Source of the DNA: Parcubacteria group bacterium M10-OD1-1
GTDB taxonomy: Bacteria; Patescibacteria; Paceibacteria; Moranbacterales; UBA2206
DNA length: 64,000 nucleotides
Assembly: GCA_003056145.1 (NCBI GenBank)
Contig: LSNL01000001.1
Location: 83,048-147,047 of the forward strand
Direction of reading: 5' to 3'
Shown: in pieces, positions 42,300-51,135 of the stretch
Layout: every line of letters begins with the position of its first letter
Numbering within the stretch: the stretch's first letter is position 1
Notes under the pieces: model-generated
What the model saw: only the letters and a program-made list of their open reading frames with translations
Databases searched by the model: none
Told to the model about the DNA's origin: nothing
Program-made: the position numbers and the translations under genes

Positions 42300-43337
42300 A
42301 TGCTAAGAAACAAAAACAATTTTTTCAAGAAAGCTATTCTAGTAGTTATTTTATTTTCTTTCTCGCTTTCTTTCTATCCACAAAAAGCTCAAGCAGCTCT
42401 TTGGCCAGCTATGGACCCGGGTATAAAAGTCGGTTTAGATAAAGTAATTGATTTTATTAAGGGTGCAATGTTAGGAATGCTTAAAAAACAAGCGGCCAAA
42501 ACCTTAAATCAACAAGTAGATTCTTTAATGAGTGGAGGTAATGATTCGGCGGGTTTTATTACTGATTGGAAACAGTACTTGATTAACGAACCAAAAAATA
42601 AAAGTAAAAAATATATGAATGACTATTTAAGTCAAATGACTCAAGGGAGAGGTTCATCATCTAGCTATGTATCGGAAGGTTTCTCGCATAATAGTAGTTA
42701 TGCAGGAGAGCTAACTAATAATGCTAGAAGGGTTATTGATAATTCTTCTAATTCGGCTCCACCAAAAGTGACTTATGAAGGCAATCCATCGCAAATGTTT
42801 GAAGCTAATAATTTTAAGACTATGGGAACTTATCTTTCTGGGGTTAATAATCCCTGGTCGTTTGATAATGCTGTCCAAGAAGAATACCAAAGAAAATTAA
42901 GAGAAGAAAGAATGGTTCAGGAGAATAAAGCGGTAGCTTATCAGGGATTTTTAGGTAAAGGAGATAAAAGTGGAACTATCACTAATCCGGGTTCTTTAAT
43001 AAAAACTAATGTAGCTAATGTTCAAAATATTGGTAACGAGATAATTGCTTCAGCTACTCATCCAGCTGAAATAATTGGTTCTTTCGTTTCTTCTTTAATA
43101 ACTAAAGCATTTAAACAAGGAGTGAAGAAAGTAGAGAATAAATCTCAGAGAAAAATGAATTCTAATTTACAAATGAATAAAATAATGGATCAAGTTATCA
43201 ATAAAAATGGTCCAGCAGCTAGATTTTCTAATAATAACAGCTGGAATAACCCAGATACAACAAGTAATACTAACGCTTGGAAAAATCCAGATACAACAAG
43301 TAATACTAACGCTTGGAAAAATCCAGATGCTAAATAG
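42300..43337 (+). CDS. Secreted protein of the T4SS-like operon, unknown
   Basis: A 345-aa protein with a classical signal peptide (basic start, hydrophobic core, AQA-A cleavage near residue 33). The mature part is helical and polar (KVIDFIKGAMLGMLKKQAAK) with Ser/Asn-rich stretches. By position, just before the VirB6-like gene, it could play a VirB5-like or peripheral role, but I see no diagnostic motif. The C-terminus ends in a 12-residue repeat (NPDTTSNTNAWK) present about twice. GAGGA lies 13 bases before the ATG. Confidence 0.65.
   Translation: MLRNKNNFFKKAILVVILFSFSLSFYPQKAQAALWPAMDPGIKVGLDKVIDFIKGAMLGMLKKQAAKTLNQQVDSLMSGGNDSAGFITDWKQYLINEPKNKSKKYMNDYLSQMTQGRGSSSSYVSEGFSHNSSYAGELTNNARRVIDNSSNSAPPKVTYEGNPSQMFEANNFKTMGTYLSGVNNPWSFDNAVQEEYQRKLREERMVQENKAVAYQGFLGKGDKSGTITNPGSLIKTNVANVQNIGNEIIASATHPAEIIGSFVSSLITKAFKQGVKKVENKSQRKMNSNLQMNKIMDQVINKNGPAARFSNNNSWNNPDTTSNTNAWKNPDTTSNTNAWKNPDAK
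43251..43328 (+). repeat. 36-bp tandem repeat at the 3' end of a CDS
   Basis: Two copies of a 36-bp unit starting CCAGATACAACAAGTAATAC, plus the beginning of a third, encode the repeat NPDTTSNTNAWK. The two full units are identical, which points to recent duplication. Confidence 0.85.
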
Positions 43338-43383
43338 TTAGGAAAAATTAAAGACCAAATTAAAGACCAAAATAAAGAGTTAA

Positions 43384-45180
43384 ATGAATAAAATAATCTA
43401 TCATAAAAATGTACAACGATTTTTAGCGATTTTTTTCGTGTCTATCTTGATATTTTCTTCTTCTAACAAAATATTTTCTTTTAAAGCTGATTTTATTCCT
43501 GTCGCTCACGCAGCAGCAGTAAATCAATCAGCCTCTCAAAGAAAGGCTAGTTTAAATAATTCTTGTAGTGCTTTGAATTGGACTTCTGGCAATGCTTTAA
43601 ATTGTGCTCTATTAAAAATCTTATATTTAGATGGAAAAATTATTCAAGCTTCTGCTACTCTTTTTGAATGGGTTATTGAACCAAAGACGATGATGACTAT
43701 AATTGATAACCCAATTATTTATTCTACATGGGCTTTAGTAAGAGACACCTTGAATATTTTATTTATTTTAGTCTTGCTTTTTTCGGCTTTTGCTACGGTG
43801 TTTCAAGTGGATAAATATAGTTATAAAAAAATACTTTTAACTCTAGTCATTATGGCTCTTTTGGTTAATTTTAGTTTTCCGATTTCTAGATTTATAATTG
43901 ATGTTGCTAATTCTATGATGTATTATTTAATCAATAATTTAGGGGGTGGGGCTGGATCTTTTGCTCAAATTGCGAATTCTGGAGGATTGCTTAATATTAT
44001 CCATCCAGCAGATATGCCAGATTTAACTAATCTAATTAGTGCTATCATATTTGGCTTTATCTTTGCTATTACTTTAATGATTATCGCTGTTCTTTTTTTA
44101 ATTAGAAGTATAGCTTTGGCAATTTTGATTATTTTTTCTTCAGTAGCTTTTATTGGAGCAATTGCTCCTTTTTCGGCTTCTTACGCTGATAAATGGTGGG
44201 ATAAGCTTTTTGAATATGCTTTTTTCGGACCAATCATGATTTTTATGATTTATGTTTCTGTGGAGTTTATGAATAAAATAAGCACTTCTGCTAATGGGAC
44301 AATGAAGGCGATCGCTGCTAATCAAAGCTTAGATTCAAGCTTTGTATCTTCTATTGCATTTTTTATGATTCCGTTAGTAATACTCTGGATTGGAATTGGT
44401 ATGGCTCAATCATTTAATATTGCTGGAGCTAAAAAGGTTACCGATAAAGCTCATAAATATGCTAGAGTAGCCTTAAATGCTCCGTGGCAAGCAACAGGAA
44501 TTCCTGGAGGATTTAAAAAAGCCAAAGACCATTATATTCGTAAAGGAGCTCCTGGATTTTTGGGTAAAATTCCTGGATTACGTGGAGATGAAAAAACTAA
44601 ATCAACTGAAGCTTGGATAGCAGGAAAATTAGGTGTTACCGGTTCTCAGGAGCAAGACATTAAGAAGCGAGCGTCTGAAATGGATAAAAGTAACGAGTCC
44701 GTAGAAAGTTTAAGAGAGCAAGCTAGGAGTGGTAATATAGCGGCAATCTATCGATTGTCCGAAATGGGAATAATTGAAAAAGAAGAGTTTACGATTGCTA
44801 TGAATAAAACTAGAGATCAAAAAGTTAGAGAAATGCTTGAAAATACAACTAGAAAGAAAAGAGCTGATGTGGTGGTTGATTCCAAAATTCAACAAGCTGA
44901 GCAAAGAGCAGGGCATAATTTAACAGAAGCAGAAAGAATCAATATCGCTCAAAATGAGATTGGTAAGCTTTCTACTGATCAGTGGAAGAATCAAAATATG
45001 GAGAAATTACTCGGTTACGATAGGGAAAGTCAATCTTATTCAATAGATGCAAATACTATTGCTAGACGACAAGCAACTGAAAATTATTATCAAAACAGTA
45101 ATGCACAACGACGGCAAACAATGGTTAGAGATATGAATGGAAACAATTATGCTGCTTCGTCAGGAGTGGGGATTATTTAA
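43384..45180 (+). CDS. VirB6/TrbL-like polytopic membrane protein
   Basis: A 598-aa protein. A signal-like N-terminus (to about 43, ending AHA) is followed by an amphipathic Cys-containing stretch and seven or so transmembrane helices between about 110 and 345, including FGFIFAITLMIIAVLFLIRS and FFMIPLVILWIGIGMAQ. A charged cytoplasmic C-terminal domain of about 240 aa (Gln, Arg, Glu-rich) ends the protein. The layout matches VirB6/TrbL inner-membrane channel proteins of type IV secretion systems, and the neighbours PrgI and VirB4 support this. Confidence 0.75.
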   Translation: MNKIIYHKNVQRFLAIFFVSILIFSSSNKIFSFKADFIPVAHAAAVNQSASQRKASLNNSCSALNWTSGNALNCALLKILYLDGKIIQASATLFEWVIEPKTMMTIIDNPIIYSTWALVRDTLNILFILVLLFSAFATVFQVDKYSYKKILLTLVIMALLVNFSFPISRFIIDVANSMMYYLINNLGGGAGSFAQIANSGGLLNIIHPADMPDLTNLISAIIFGFIFAITLMIIAVLFLIRSIALAILIIFSSVAFIGAIAPFSASYADKWWDKLFEYAFFGPIMIFMIYVSVEFMNKISTSANGTMKAIAANQSLDSSFVSSIAFFMIPLVILWIGIGMAQSFNIAGAKKVTDKAHKYARVALNAPWQATGIPGGFKKAKDHYIRKGAPGFLGKIPGLRGDEKTKSTEAWIAGKLGVTGSQEQDIKKRASEMDKSNESVESLREQARSGNIAAIYRLSEMGIIEKEEFTIAMNKTRDQKVREMLENTTRKKRADVVVDSKIQQAEQRAGHNLTEAERINIAQNEIGKLSTDQWKNQNMEKLLGYDRESQSYSIDANTIARRQATENYYQNSNAQRRQTMVRDMNGNNYAASSGVGII

Positions 45181-45197
45181 TTTTTAATTTTGTTAAA

Positions 45198-46730
45198 ATG
45201 AAAAAGATTAGTTTCACAAAATTAGACCAAGAAATACAAATTAAAAGGTGTACTATACCTCAACATGTTTCAGTTACAAAAAATCCTGATGATGAAAATT
45301 ATAGCCAAATTGTAGAAAGACAGAATAAATTTTTGACGTTGACTATTCCGATAAGAAATAAATTATCAGCTCCTGAAACAGGAGAAACAATCCAAAGAAT
45401 TGGTAAAACTTTTTCTTTAGATCTTTTACAAATAGCGGTTATTGCTAGAATGGTAAGAAGTTTCTATTTTGGTGAGATAAAATTAGAAGATTTTCCAAAT
45501 TTATTAGCTAAAGAATTCAAGATGGATCTTATCCAAGCTAAGAAAATTTCTCAAATAGTAATAAATAAAATAATTAATGACCAAACGCAAGAGGAAGAAT
45601 ACCAGTCTAGCTTAGAAAAAATTACTCTTCAAGAAGCACTAAAAAAATATCCTAAATTGGCAGATCAATTAATTACTAAAAATCATATTGAATTAGATAA
45701 TTATCCAGCACCAGTTCGTCCGTCGTTGAAAAATTGGTTAGCTGATTATACTTTCACGATAGGACATAATTCGCCAACAGCTATGGATAGAGGAATATAT
45801 TTATTTCAGAATAAGAATACTAAATCTTTATTGGCCAAAGAAAGACAAAAATTAGCTTACCTTTTTAAATCTTATGACGAGAAAGCATTTATTACCGTAG
45901 ATACTAATAATAATCAAATTGTTTTTCCTCAAAAGAATATTTTATCGAGAGGAGATAAAAAAGAAAATAATGAGAAAGCAGAAAGAGAAACGGGAGGAAA
46001 AGAAACAAAATGGTCAGTTAATTCTCAAGAAAAAATAAAAAATTATATTGAGCCGAAAGATATTTTTCAAACTGAAAAAAATAAAAAAATTATAGAAGGA
46101 GAAAAGAAAATTATTCAAAAAACCCCAGAAGAAGAATTGGGAGTAAAAGAAAATCAGCTAGCCAATAGTCCACTAGTGGCTAAGTTATTAGCTTCTGATC
46201 ATTCAGACTCTACCTTGCCTAAGCCTAATTTTGCAATCAGTAAAAATGCAAAGCTAACTACTCAATCTTCAGTTGGTTCGTCTTTGCCAGTTAAAAAATC
46301 AATGGATTCTTTTAATAAATCTCTTAATCTAAGTAAAAAAACTTCAGCTAAAATAGTCTCTCCTGAAAATAATTTAGAAAAAACTATTAATTTTAGTCAA
46401 AAACCAAATTTAAAAACAAATAAAAATAATTTATCAATTCCAAAAAAACCAATCAATGATTTGCCGGATCAGCAAATTTCTAAAATTGAATTTACCACTC
46501 ATCAGAAAATGCCTTTTGAAGAGAAAGATGAAAATTCAGTTGTTAAAAATATTTCTCCAGAGCCAGTAGTTAAAAAAACTCCGCAACCAATGAGAATAGC
46601 TCCTAGAAATTTTAAAAATCAATTTACAGAAAAACCACAATCAATAGAAGCTAAAAATAATAAAATAATCAATAATAATTCTCCTGTTTCAGTTAACCCT
46701 AAAAATATCGTTAATCTTAAAGAAAAATAA
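45198..46730 (+). CDS. Cytoplasmic protein of the T4SS-like operon, unknown
   Basis: A 510-aa protein with no signal or membrane segment. Residues 1-250 look folded and helical (DLLQIAVIARMVRSFYFGEI; KYPKLADQLITKN). From about 255 on it is a low-complexity Lys/Asn/Pro/Ser-rich tail, probably disordered. I recognise no enzyme motif. It lies 17 bp after the VirB6-like gene and 19 bp before PrgI, so it is almost certainly part of the same transcript and may be an assembly or adaptor factor. Confidence 0.65.
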   Translation: MKKISFTKLDQEIQIKRCTIPQHVSVTKNPDDENYSQIVERQNKFLTLTIPIRNKLSAPETGETIQRIGKTFSLDLLQIAVIARMVRSFYFGEIKLEDFPNLLAKEFKMDLIQAKKISQIVINKIINDQTQEEEYQSSLEKITLQEALKKYPKLADQLITKNHIELDNYPAPVRPSLKNWLADYTFTIGHNSPTAMDRGIYLFQNKNTKSLLAKERQKLAYLFKSYDEKAFITVDTNNNQIVFPQKNILSRGDKKENNEKAERETGGKETKWSVNSQEKIKNYIEPKDIFQTEKNKKIIEGEKKIIQKTPEEELGVKENQLANSPLVAKLLASDHSDSTLPKPNFAISKNAKLTTQSSVGSSLPVKKSMDSFNKSLNLSKKTSAKIVSPENNLEKTINFSQKPNLKTNKNNLSIPKKPINDLPDQQISKIEFTTHQKMPFEEKDENSVVKNISPEPVVKKTPQPMRIAPRNFKNQFTEKPQSIEAKNNKIINNNSPVSVNPKNIVNLKEK

Positions 46731-46749
46731 ATAATAAAATTAAATTAGT

Positions 46750-47154
46750 ATGCAATTTAATGTCCCACAATTTATTAGTATAGAAGATAAGATAGTTGGT
46801 CCTTTTACGGCTAAGCAATTAGGTTGGTTGGCTATTGGTGGAATCATCTTCTTAATACTATGGAGTATGTTGGATACTTCAAGTCTGATTATAACTGGCT
46901 TAATTGATGCGGTTATTTTTGGAGCCTTAGCTTTTTATAAACCTTATAGTCAGCCGTTGAATAAATTTTTAATGTCATCAGTTCATTTTTTCTTTCGTCC
47001 TAAAATATATGTTTGGAAGAGAAACTATGATAATATAAGAGCGGTACCAAGAAATCATCTAACAAATAAAAAACCAAAGCCAATAAAAAAGAAAGTTTTA
47101 AAGAGTGACAAGATAAAAGAAATTTCTAAAAGATTAGACGGTATTAGAGAATAA
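46750..47154 (+). CDS. PrgI family protein (VirB3-like)
   Basis: A 134-aa protein. MQFNVPQFISIEDKIVGPFT is the signature opening of the PrgI family, followed by two close transmembrane helices (about 25-60), then the basic FFRPKIYVWKR motif and a Lys-rich tail. PrgI/VirB3 proteins sit in the inner membrane and bind VirB4. The VirB4-related genes follow, as in Gram-positive conjugation systems and many CPR genomes. Confidence 0.88.
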   Translation: MQFNVPQFISIEDKIVGPFTAKQLGWLAIGGIIFLILWSMLDTSSLIITGLIDAVIFGALAFYKPYSQPLNKFLMSSVHFFFRPKIYVWKRNYDNIRAVPRNHLTNKKPKPIKKKVLKSDKIKEISKRLDGIRE

Positions 47155-47276
47155 ACTAAAAAAAATAAATTAAATTTCAAATAGACTGAGAAACTTCAAA
47201 AAAGTTTTTGAATAGAGGTAACGTTGACTAAACAAAAATTGAAATTTAAGGAACTAAAAACTAAAAATAAATAGGT

Positions 47277-47966
47277 ATGGAAATATTACATTCAGATAAG
47301 CTAACTAAAAAAACAGCGACTTCTCCGACACAAAAATATCTAGATGTAGCAGAGGTTAAGGAAGACATCGTAGTTTTAAAAAATGGTTCTTTGAGAGCTG
47401 TTTTAGCAGTTTCGGCTATTAATTTTGATCTTAAATCTACTGAAGAGCAAGAAGCTATTATTAACCAATATCAAAATTTTCTCAACTCTATTGATTTCCC
47501 AGTACAAATTATCATTAGTTCTAGAAAATTAAATATGCAAAGTTATTTAGATTTTTTGAGTACTAAGGAAAGAAGACAAGATAATGAATTATTGAGATTA
47601 CAAATTACGGAATACAAAAGCTTTATTGATCAACTAGTAAAGGATTCTAATATAATGGAAAAAAATTTTTATATCGTTATTCCTTTTTCTCCAATGGAAA
47701 ATAAGGAGAAAGGCTTTATTAGTAATTTATTTAATACTTTTAACTCAAGAAAAAATATTTTAGAAAAAAGAGAAAATTTTGAAACTTATAAAAGCCAATT
47801 ATACCAGAGAGTGGATCATATTATTTCGGCGTTAGCAGGTATCGGTTTGAGAATAATTCCGCTTAAAACGGAAGAATTAATTGAGCTTTTATTTAATTCT
47901 TATAATCCAGAACTTTACAGAGCGACTACTCTTAAAGATGTAAGTAAATTAGAACTGATGAAATGA
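47277..47966 (+). CDS. VirB4/TraC N-terminal-domain-like protein
   Basis: A 229-aa protein resembling the N-terminal CagE/TraC domain of VirB4 proteins without the ATPase: YLDVAEVKEDIVVLKNGSLRAVL opens, QNFLNSIDFPVQIIISSRKL follows, and LKTEELIELLFNSYNP ends the domain. There is no Walker motif. It is placed between PrgI and the VirB4 ATPase, 4 bp before the latter. It may be a separately encoded VirB4 partner domain. The 122-bp gap before it is the longest in this part of the operon. Confidence 0.75.
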   Translation: MEILHSDKLTKKTATSPTQKYLDVAEVKEDIVVLKNGSLRAVLAVSAINFDLKSTEEQEAIINQYQNFLNSIDFPVQIIISSRKLNMQSYLDFLSTKERRQDNELLRLQITEYKSFIDQLVKDSNIMEKNFYIVIPFSPMENKEKGFISNLFNTFNSRKNILEKRENFETYKSQLYQRVDHIISALAGIGLRIIPLKTEELIELLFNSYNPELYRATTLKDVSKLELMK

Positions 47967-47970
47967 AATT

Positions 47971-49794
47971 ATGTTAAATATATTTAAAAAAAATCAAAAT
48001 CAAAAAAAATCTCAACCAGTTGACGAAGTTTTAGAGAGTGAAAGATACTATCAAGAAGGAGTGTCTAAGTTAAATGATTTAATTGCTCCAGCTGCGATAA
48101 AAATCAATTCTCGCAATATTAGAGTAGGAGAAACGTTAGTACAAACAATTTTTGTAATTGCTTATCCTAGATTTCTACATAGTAATTGGTTCTCTCCAAT
48201 TATTAATATTGATATGCCTATTGATATTTCAATGTTTATCCATCCAGTAGATACTTATGACATTTTAAAGACTCTTAAGAAGAATGCTACTAGAGTGGAG
48301 TCACAAATCCACATAGAACAACAAAAAGGAATGATTAATGATCCAGCTTTGGAAACAGCAGTACAAGATATTGATGAATTGAGAAGTAATCTTCAGCAAG
48401 GAACCGAAAAGTTTTTCCGTTTTGGTTTATATATTACTGTTTATGGTGAAAATGAAAAAGATTTAAATGAAGCTACTCATTCTATAGAAGCTATTTTAGA
48501 AGCTCAATTAGTGTATGTTAAACCGGCTATTTTTAAATCCGAACAGGGTTTTAATTCTACTTTACCACTCGCTAACGATGAATTAGATATTGGGACTAGT
48601 ATGAATAGTTCTCCTCTTTCTACTACTTTTCCTTTTGTTTCCTCTACTCTTTCTACTAATAAAGGTATTCTTTATGGTATTAACCGACATAATAATAGTT
48701 TAGTGATTTTCGATCGTTTTGAGATGGAGAATGCTAATATGGTAGTTTTTGCTAAATCAGGAGCTGGAAAAAGTTATACTGTTAAATTAGAAATTTTAAG
48801 GTCGCTAATGTTGGGAACTAATGTAGTAATTATTGATCCAGAAAATGAATACAAACATCTTTGTGAGACAGTTGGAGGAACTTTTATTAAAATATCGCTT
48901 AACTCAAAAAATCATTTAAACCCTTTTGATTTACCAAAAATTAAAGATGATGAAGATCCAGAAGATGTTTTAAGAAATAATATCGCTAGTTTGCTGGGAT
49001 TATTACATAGTATGCTAGGAAATATTACTCCAGAAGAAGATTCTATTTTAGATAGAGCGGTGAGAGAAACTTACGCTATTCGGGATATAACCGCTCAAAC
49101 TGATTTTAACTCTATTTCTAGAGAAGCTTATCCGACGATGTCAGATTTATATCAGGTTTTGCAAAGTATGGAAGGAGGAGAGGATTTATCTATTCGGCTA
49201 GAAAAATATACGGAAGGGGTTTTTGCTGGTTTTTTAAATAACACAACTAATGTTAAAATTGATAATCAAATGGTAGTTTTTAATATTCGGGATATGGGAG
49301 AAGAGTTGCGTCCTATTGCAATGTACATTGTGATGCAATTTATTTGGAATGAGATGAGAACTAATTTAAAAAGAAGATTGGTGTTAGTAGATGAGGCGTG
49401 GGTGATGATGAAATATGATGACGCAGCTTCTTTTATGTTTGGAATTGCGAAACGATGTCGTAAATATTATACTGGATTAACGACAATTACTCAGGATGTA
49501 GGAGATTTTCTGTCTTCTCGTTACGGGAAAGCGATTGTAACGAACTCTTCTATTCAATTATTATTAAAACAATCCACCGCTGCGATTGATATGGTTAGTG
49601 AAACATTTTATTTAACTGATCAAGAAAGATTTTTATTGTTAGAAAGTAATATCGGAGAAGGGATTTTTTTTGCCGGTACTAAACATGTGGCTATTAAAGT
49701 AGTTGCTTCCTATTCAGAAGACCAAATAATTACTACTGATCCAGCTCAGTTAATGAAAATTGATCAGGCTAAAAAAGAATTTAGTGAAGAATAA
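47971..49794 (+). CDS. VirB4/TraC-type secretion ATPase
   Basis: A 607-aa FtsK/HerA-like ATPase. The N-terminal 230 aa includes ALETAVQDIDELRSNLQQG and the strand pattern of TraC proteins. Walker A is AKSGAGKS (261-268), IIDPENEY follows (288-294), Walker B is RLVLVDEAWVMM (469-480), and TITQDV is the downstream glutamine motif. It powers assembly or transport in type IV secretion. It is soluble or membrane-associated. Intact catalytic motifs argue that the system is functional. Confidence 0.9.
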   Translation: MLNIFKKNQNQKKSQPVDEVLESERYYQEGVSKLNDLIAPAAIKINSRNIRVGETLVQTIFVIAYPRFLHSNWFSPIINIDMPIDISMFIHPVDTYDILKTLKKNATRVESQIHIEQQKGMINDPALETAVQDIDELRSNLQQGTEKFFRFGLYITVYGENEKDLNEATHSIEAILEAQLVYVKPAIFKSEQGFNSTLPLANDELDIGTSMNSSPLSTTFPFVSSTLSTNKGILYGINRHNNSLVIFDRFEMENANMVVFAKSGAGKSYTVKLEILRSLMLGTNVVIIDPENEYKHLCETVGGTFIKISLNSKNHLNPFDLPKIKDDEDPEDVLRNNIASLLGLLHSMLGNITPEEDSILDRAVRETYAIRDITAQTDFNSISREAYPTMSDLYQVLQSMEGGEDLSIRLEKYTEGVFAGFLNNTTNVKIDNQMVVFNIRDMGEELRPIAMYIVMQFIWNEMRTNLKRRLVLVDEAWVMMKYDDAASFMFGIAKRCRKYYTGLTTITQDVGDFLSSRYGKAIVTNSSIQLLLKQSTAAIDMVSETFYLTDQERFLLLESNIGEGIFFAGTKHVAIKVVASYSEDQIITTDPAQLMKIDQAKKEFSEE

Positions 49795-49803
49795 AATATA
49801 AAG

Positions 49804-50319
49804 ATGAATGAGCACCAACATAAAAAAAGATTAGAACAAGCTAGGCAAACAGGGAGAGCAAATAATTTAACAAAAAAAAATAGTTCTACTCAAAAAACTA
49901 TTAAAGAATCTAAAGAGGTAATTAAAAATATTTCTAACCCAGTTAGTTTTTTCTCCCTATTTTTTCAAATGAGTATTTTTACTGACTGGATGTATGGAGT
50001 AGCTCTTTTAGCAGCGGTGTTAAAAGATATATTAGATTTATTAGAAGTAACGGGGATTTGGTATATAATAGTAATTGTTTTAACCTTTTGTGTTTCTATC
50101 TTTATTGCATTGATGATGTTGCTAGGTAATTCGGTTAATGGAGTTGGTAAAGGACAACGAAAAATGATAAAAAGCTGGTTGGTATTATTGGCTGGAACAA
50201 GTGCAGAATTAATTTTTGGAATAGATCTACTGCCGATTGAAACTCTGACTGTGATAATTATTTATTTAATGCTCCTCTCGGCTAGAAAAACCCAACAGCA
50301 AATTTTAAACGCTAAATAG
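49804..50319 (+). CDS. Membrane protein of the T4SS-like operon, unknown
   Basis: A 171-aa protein. A polar N-terminus (1-45) rich in Lys, Gln and Asn is followed by about four hydrophobic helices (55-75, 85-110, 118-135, 143-160). No catalytic motif is seen. It follows the VirB4 gene by 9 bp. Its size and helices fit an inner-membrane accessory subunit, but nothing shows which. Confidence 0.65.
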   Translation: MNEHQHKKRLEQARQTGRANNLTKKNSSTQKTIKESKEVIKNISNPVSFFSLFFQMSIFTDWMYGVALLAAVLKDILDLLEVTGIWYIIVIVLTFCVSIFIALMMLLGNSVNGVGKGQRKMIKSWLVLLAGTSAELIFGIDLLPIETLTVIIIYLMLLSARKTQQQILNAK

Positions 50320-50388
50320 ATAAAGAACTGAAAATAAAATAAAATAAATTTAATGGTTAGAATTTTTTTAGAAAACTTAAGTTAAAAA

Positions 50389-51087
50389 ATGACTTATTAT
50401 AGCTTTAAAAATAAAAAAATAAGAACGAAAAAAAGCCTTCTTTTAAACTATAAGGAATTTTTTCTAACATCTGCTATAATAATAGTGTGTTTAGTTCTTT
50501 CTATTGTTTTTCCGACGACTGGTTTTTTTCAAGATTTAACGAGAGGATTTTTTTTCCTATTTTTAGCACCAATTTTGTATCTAAAATTTATTCTTAAGAA
50601 AAAAATTAAAACCTCAGGATTAAATTTGAAAAATAAAAAAGTGGGAATTATTTGGGGCTCAGCGATGCTAGTAATTTCATTGGTTAGTATTTTTACATTA
50701 ATTAAATTAACTAATTTTTCTGCTAGTTATAGAATATCAGCTATTATAATAAATAATTTCTGGTTTTTTACTCTCTATATGTTTGTTTTAGCAAATTTTA
50801 TTTTGTTTATTCAGGAATATTTTTTTCGCGGTTTTATTTTAAATACTTTTCGAGAGGAAACAGGAAAATGGTCAGTCGTTATTCAGGCGTTAATTTATTT
50901 AATTGTGGTTATTATTCAGAAAGGATTTAATGCTAATCTTTGGCAGATGGTACCGATGTTGATTCTGGCTCTTACCGGCGGGATCACAGCTTATAAAAGT
51001 AAGTCTATGATTTATTCTTATATCAGTGGATTGTTATTCTTCATTATTTTAAACTCTTATTTAATTCATTTAATAAAAATAAAATAA
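50389..51087 (+). CDS. CPBP/Abi-like intramembrane protein with a degenerate active site
   Basis: A 232-aa protein with about seven hydrophobic helices. IQEYFFRGFILNTFREE resembles motif 1 of CPBP (CAAX protease/Abi) proteins, EExxxR, but the first Glu is Gln. The following FxxxH motif is not visible (AALIYLIVVIIQ-like helix lacks His). Either a non-catalytic relative or an unrelated look-alike. It sits in the secretion operon, 69 bp after the previous gene and 48 bp before the next. Confidence 0.6.
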   Translation: MTYYSFKNKKIRTKKSLLLNYKEFFLTSAIIIVCLVLSIVFPTTGFFQDLTRGFFFLFLAPILYLKFILKKKIKTSGLNLKNKKVGIIWGSAMLVISLVSIFTLIKLTNFSASYRISAIIINNFWFFTLYMFVLANFILFIQEYFFRGFILNTFREETGKWSVVIQALIYLIVVIIQKGFNANLWQMVPMLILALTGGITAYKSKSMIYSYISGLLFFIILNSYLIHLIKIK

Positions 51088-51135
51088 ATTAAAACACTTT
51101 AATAAAAAAATATTTTAATAAAAATAATTAAGAAT

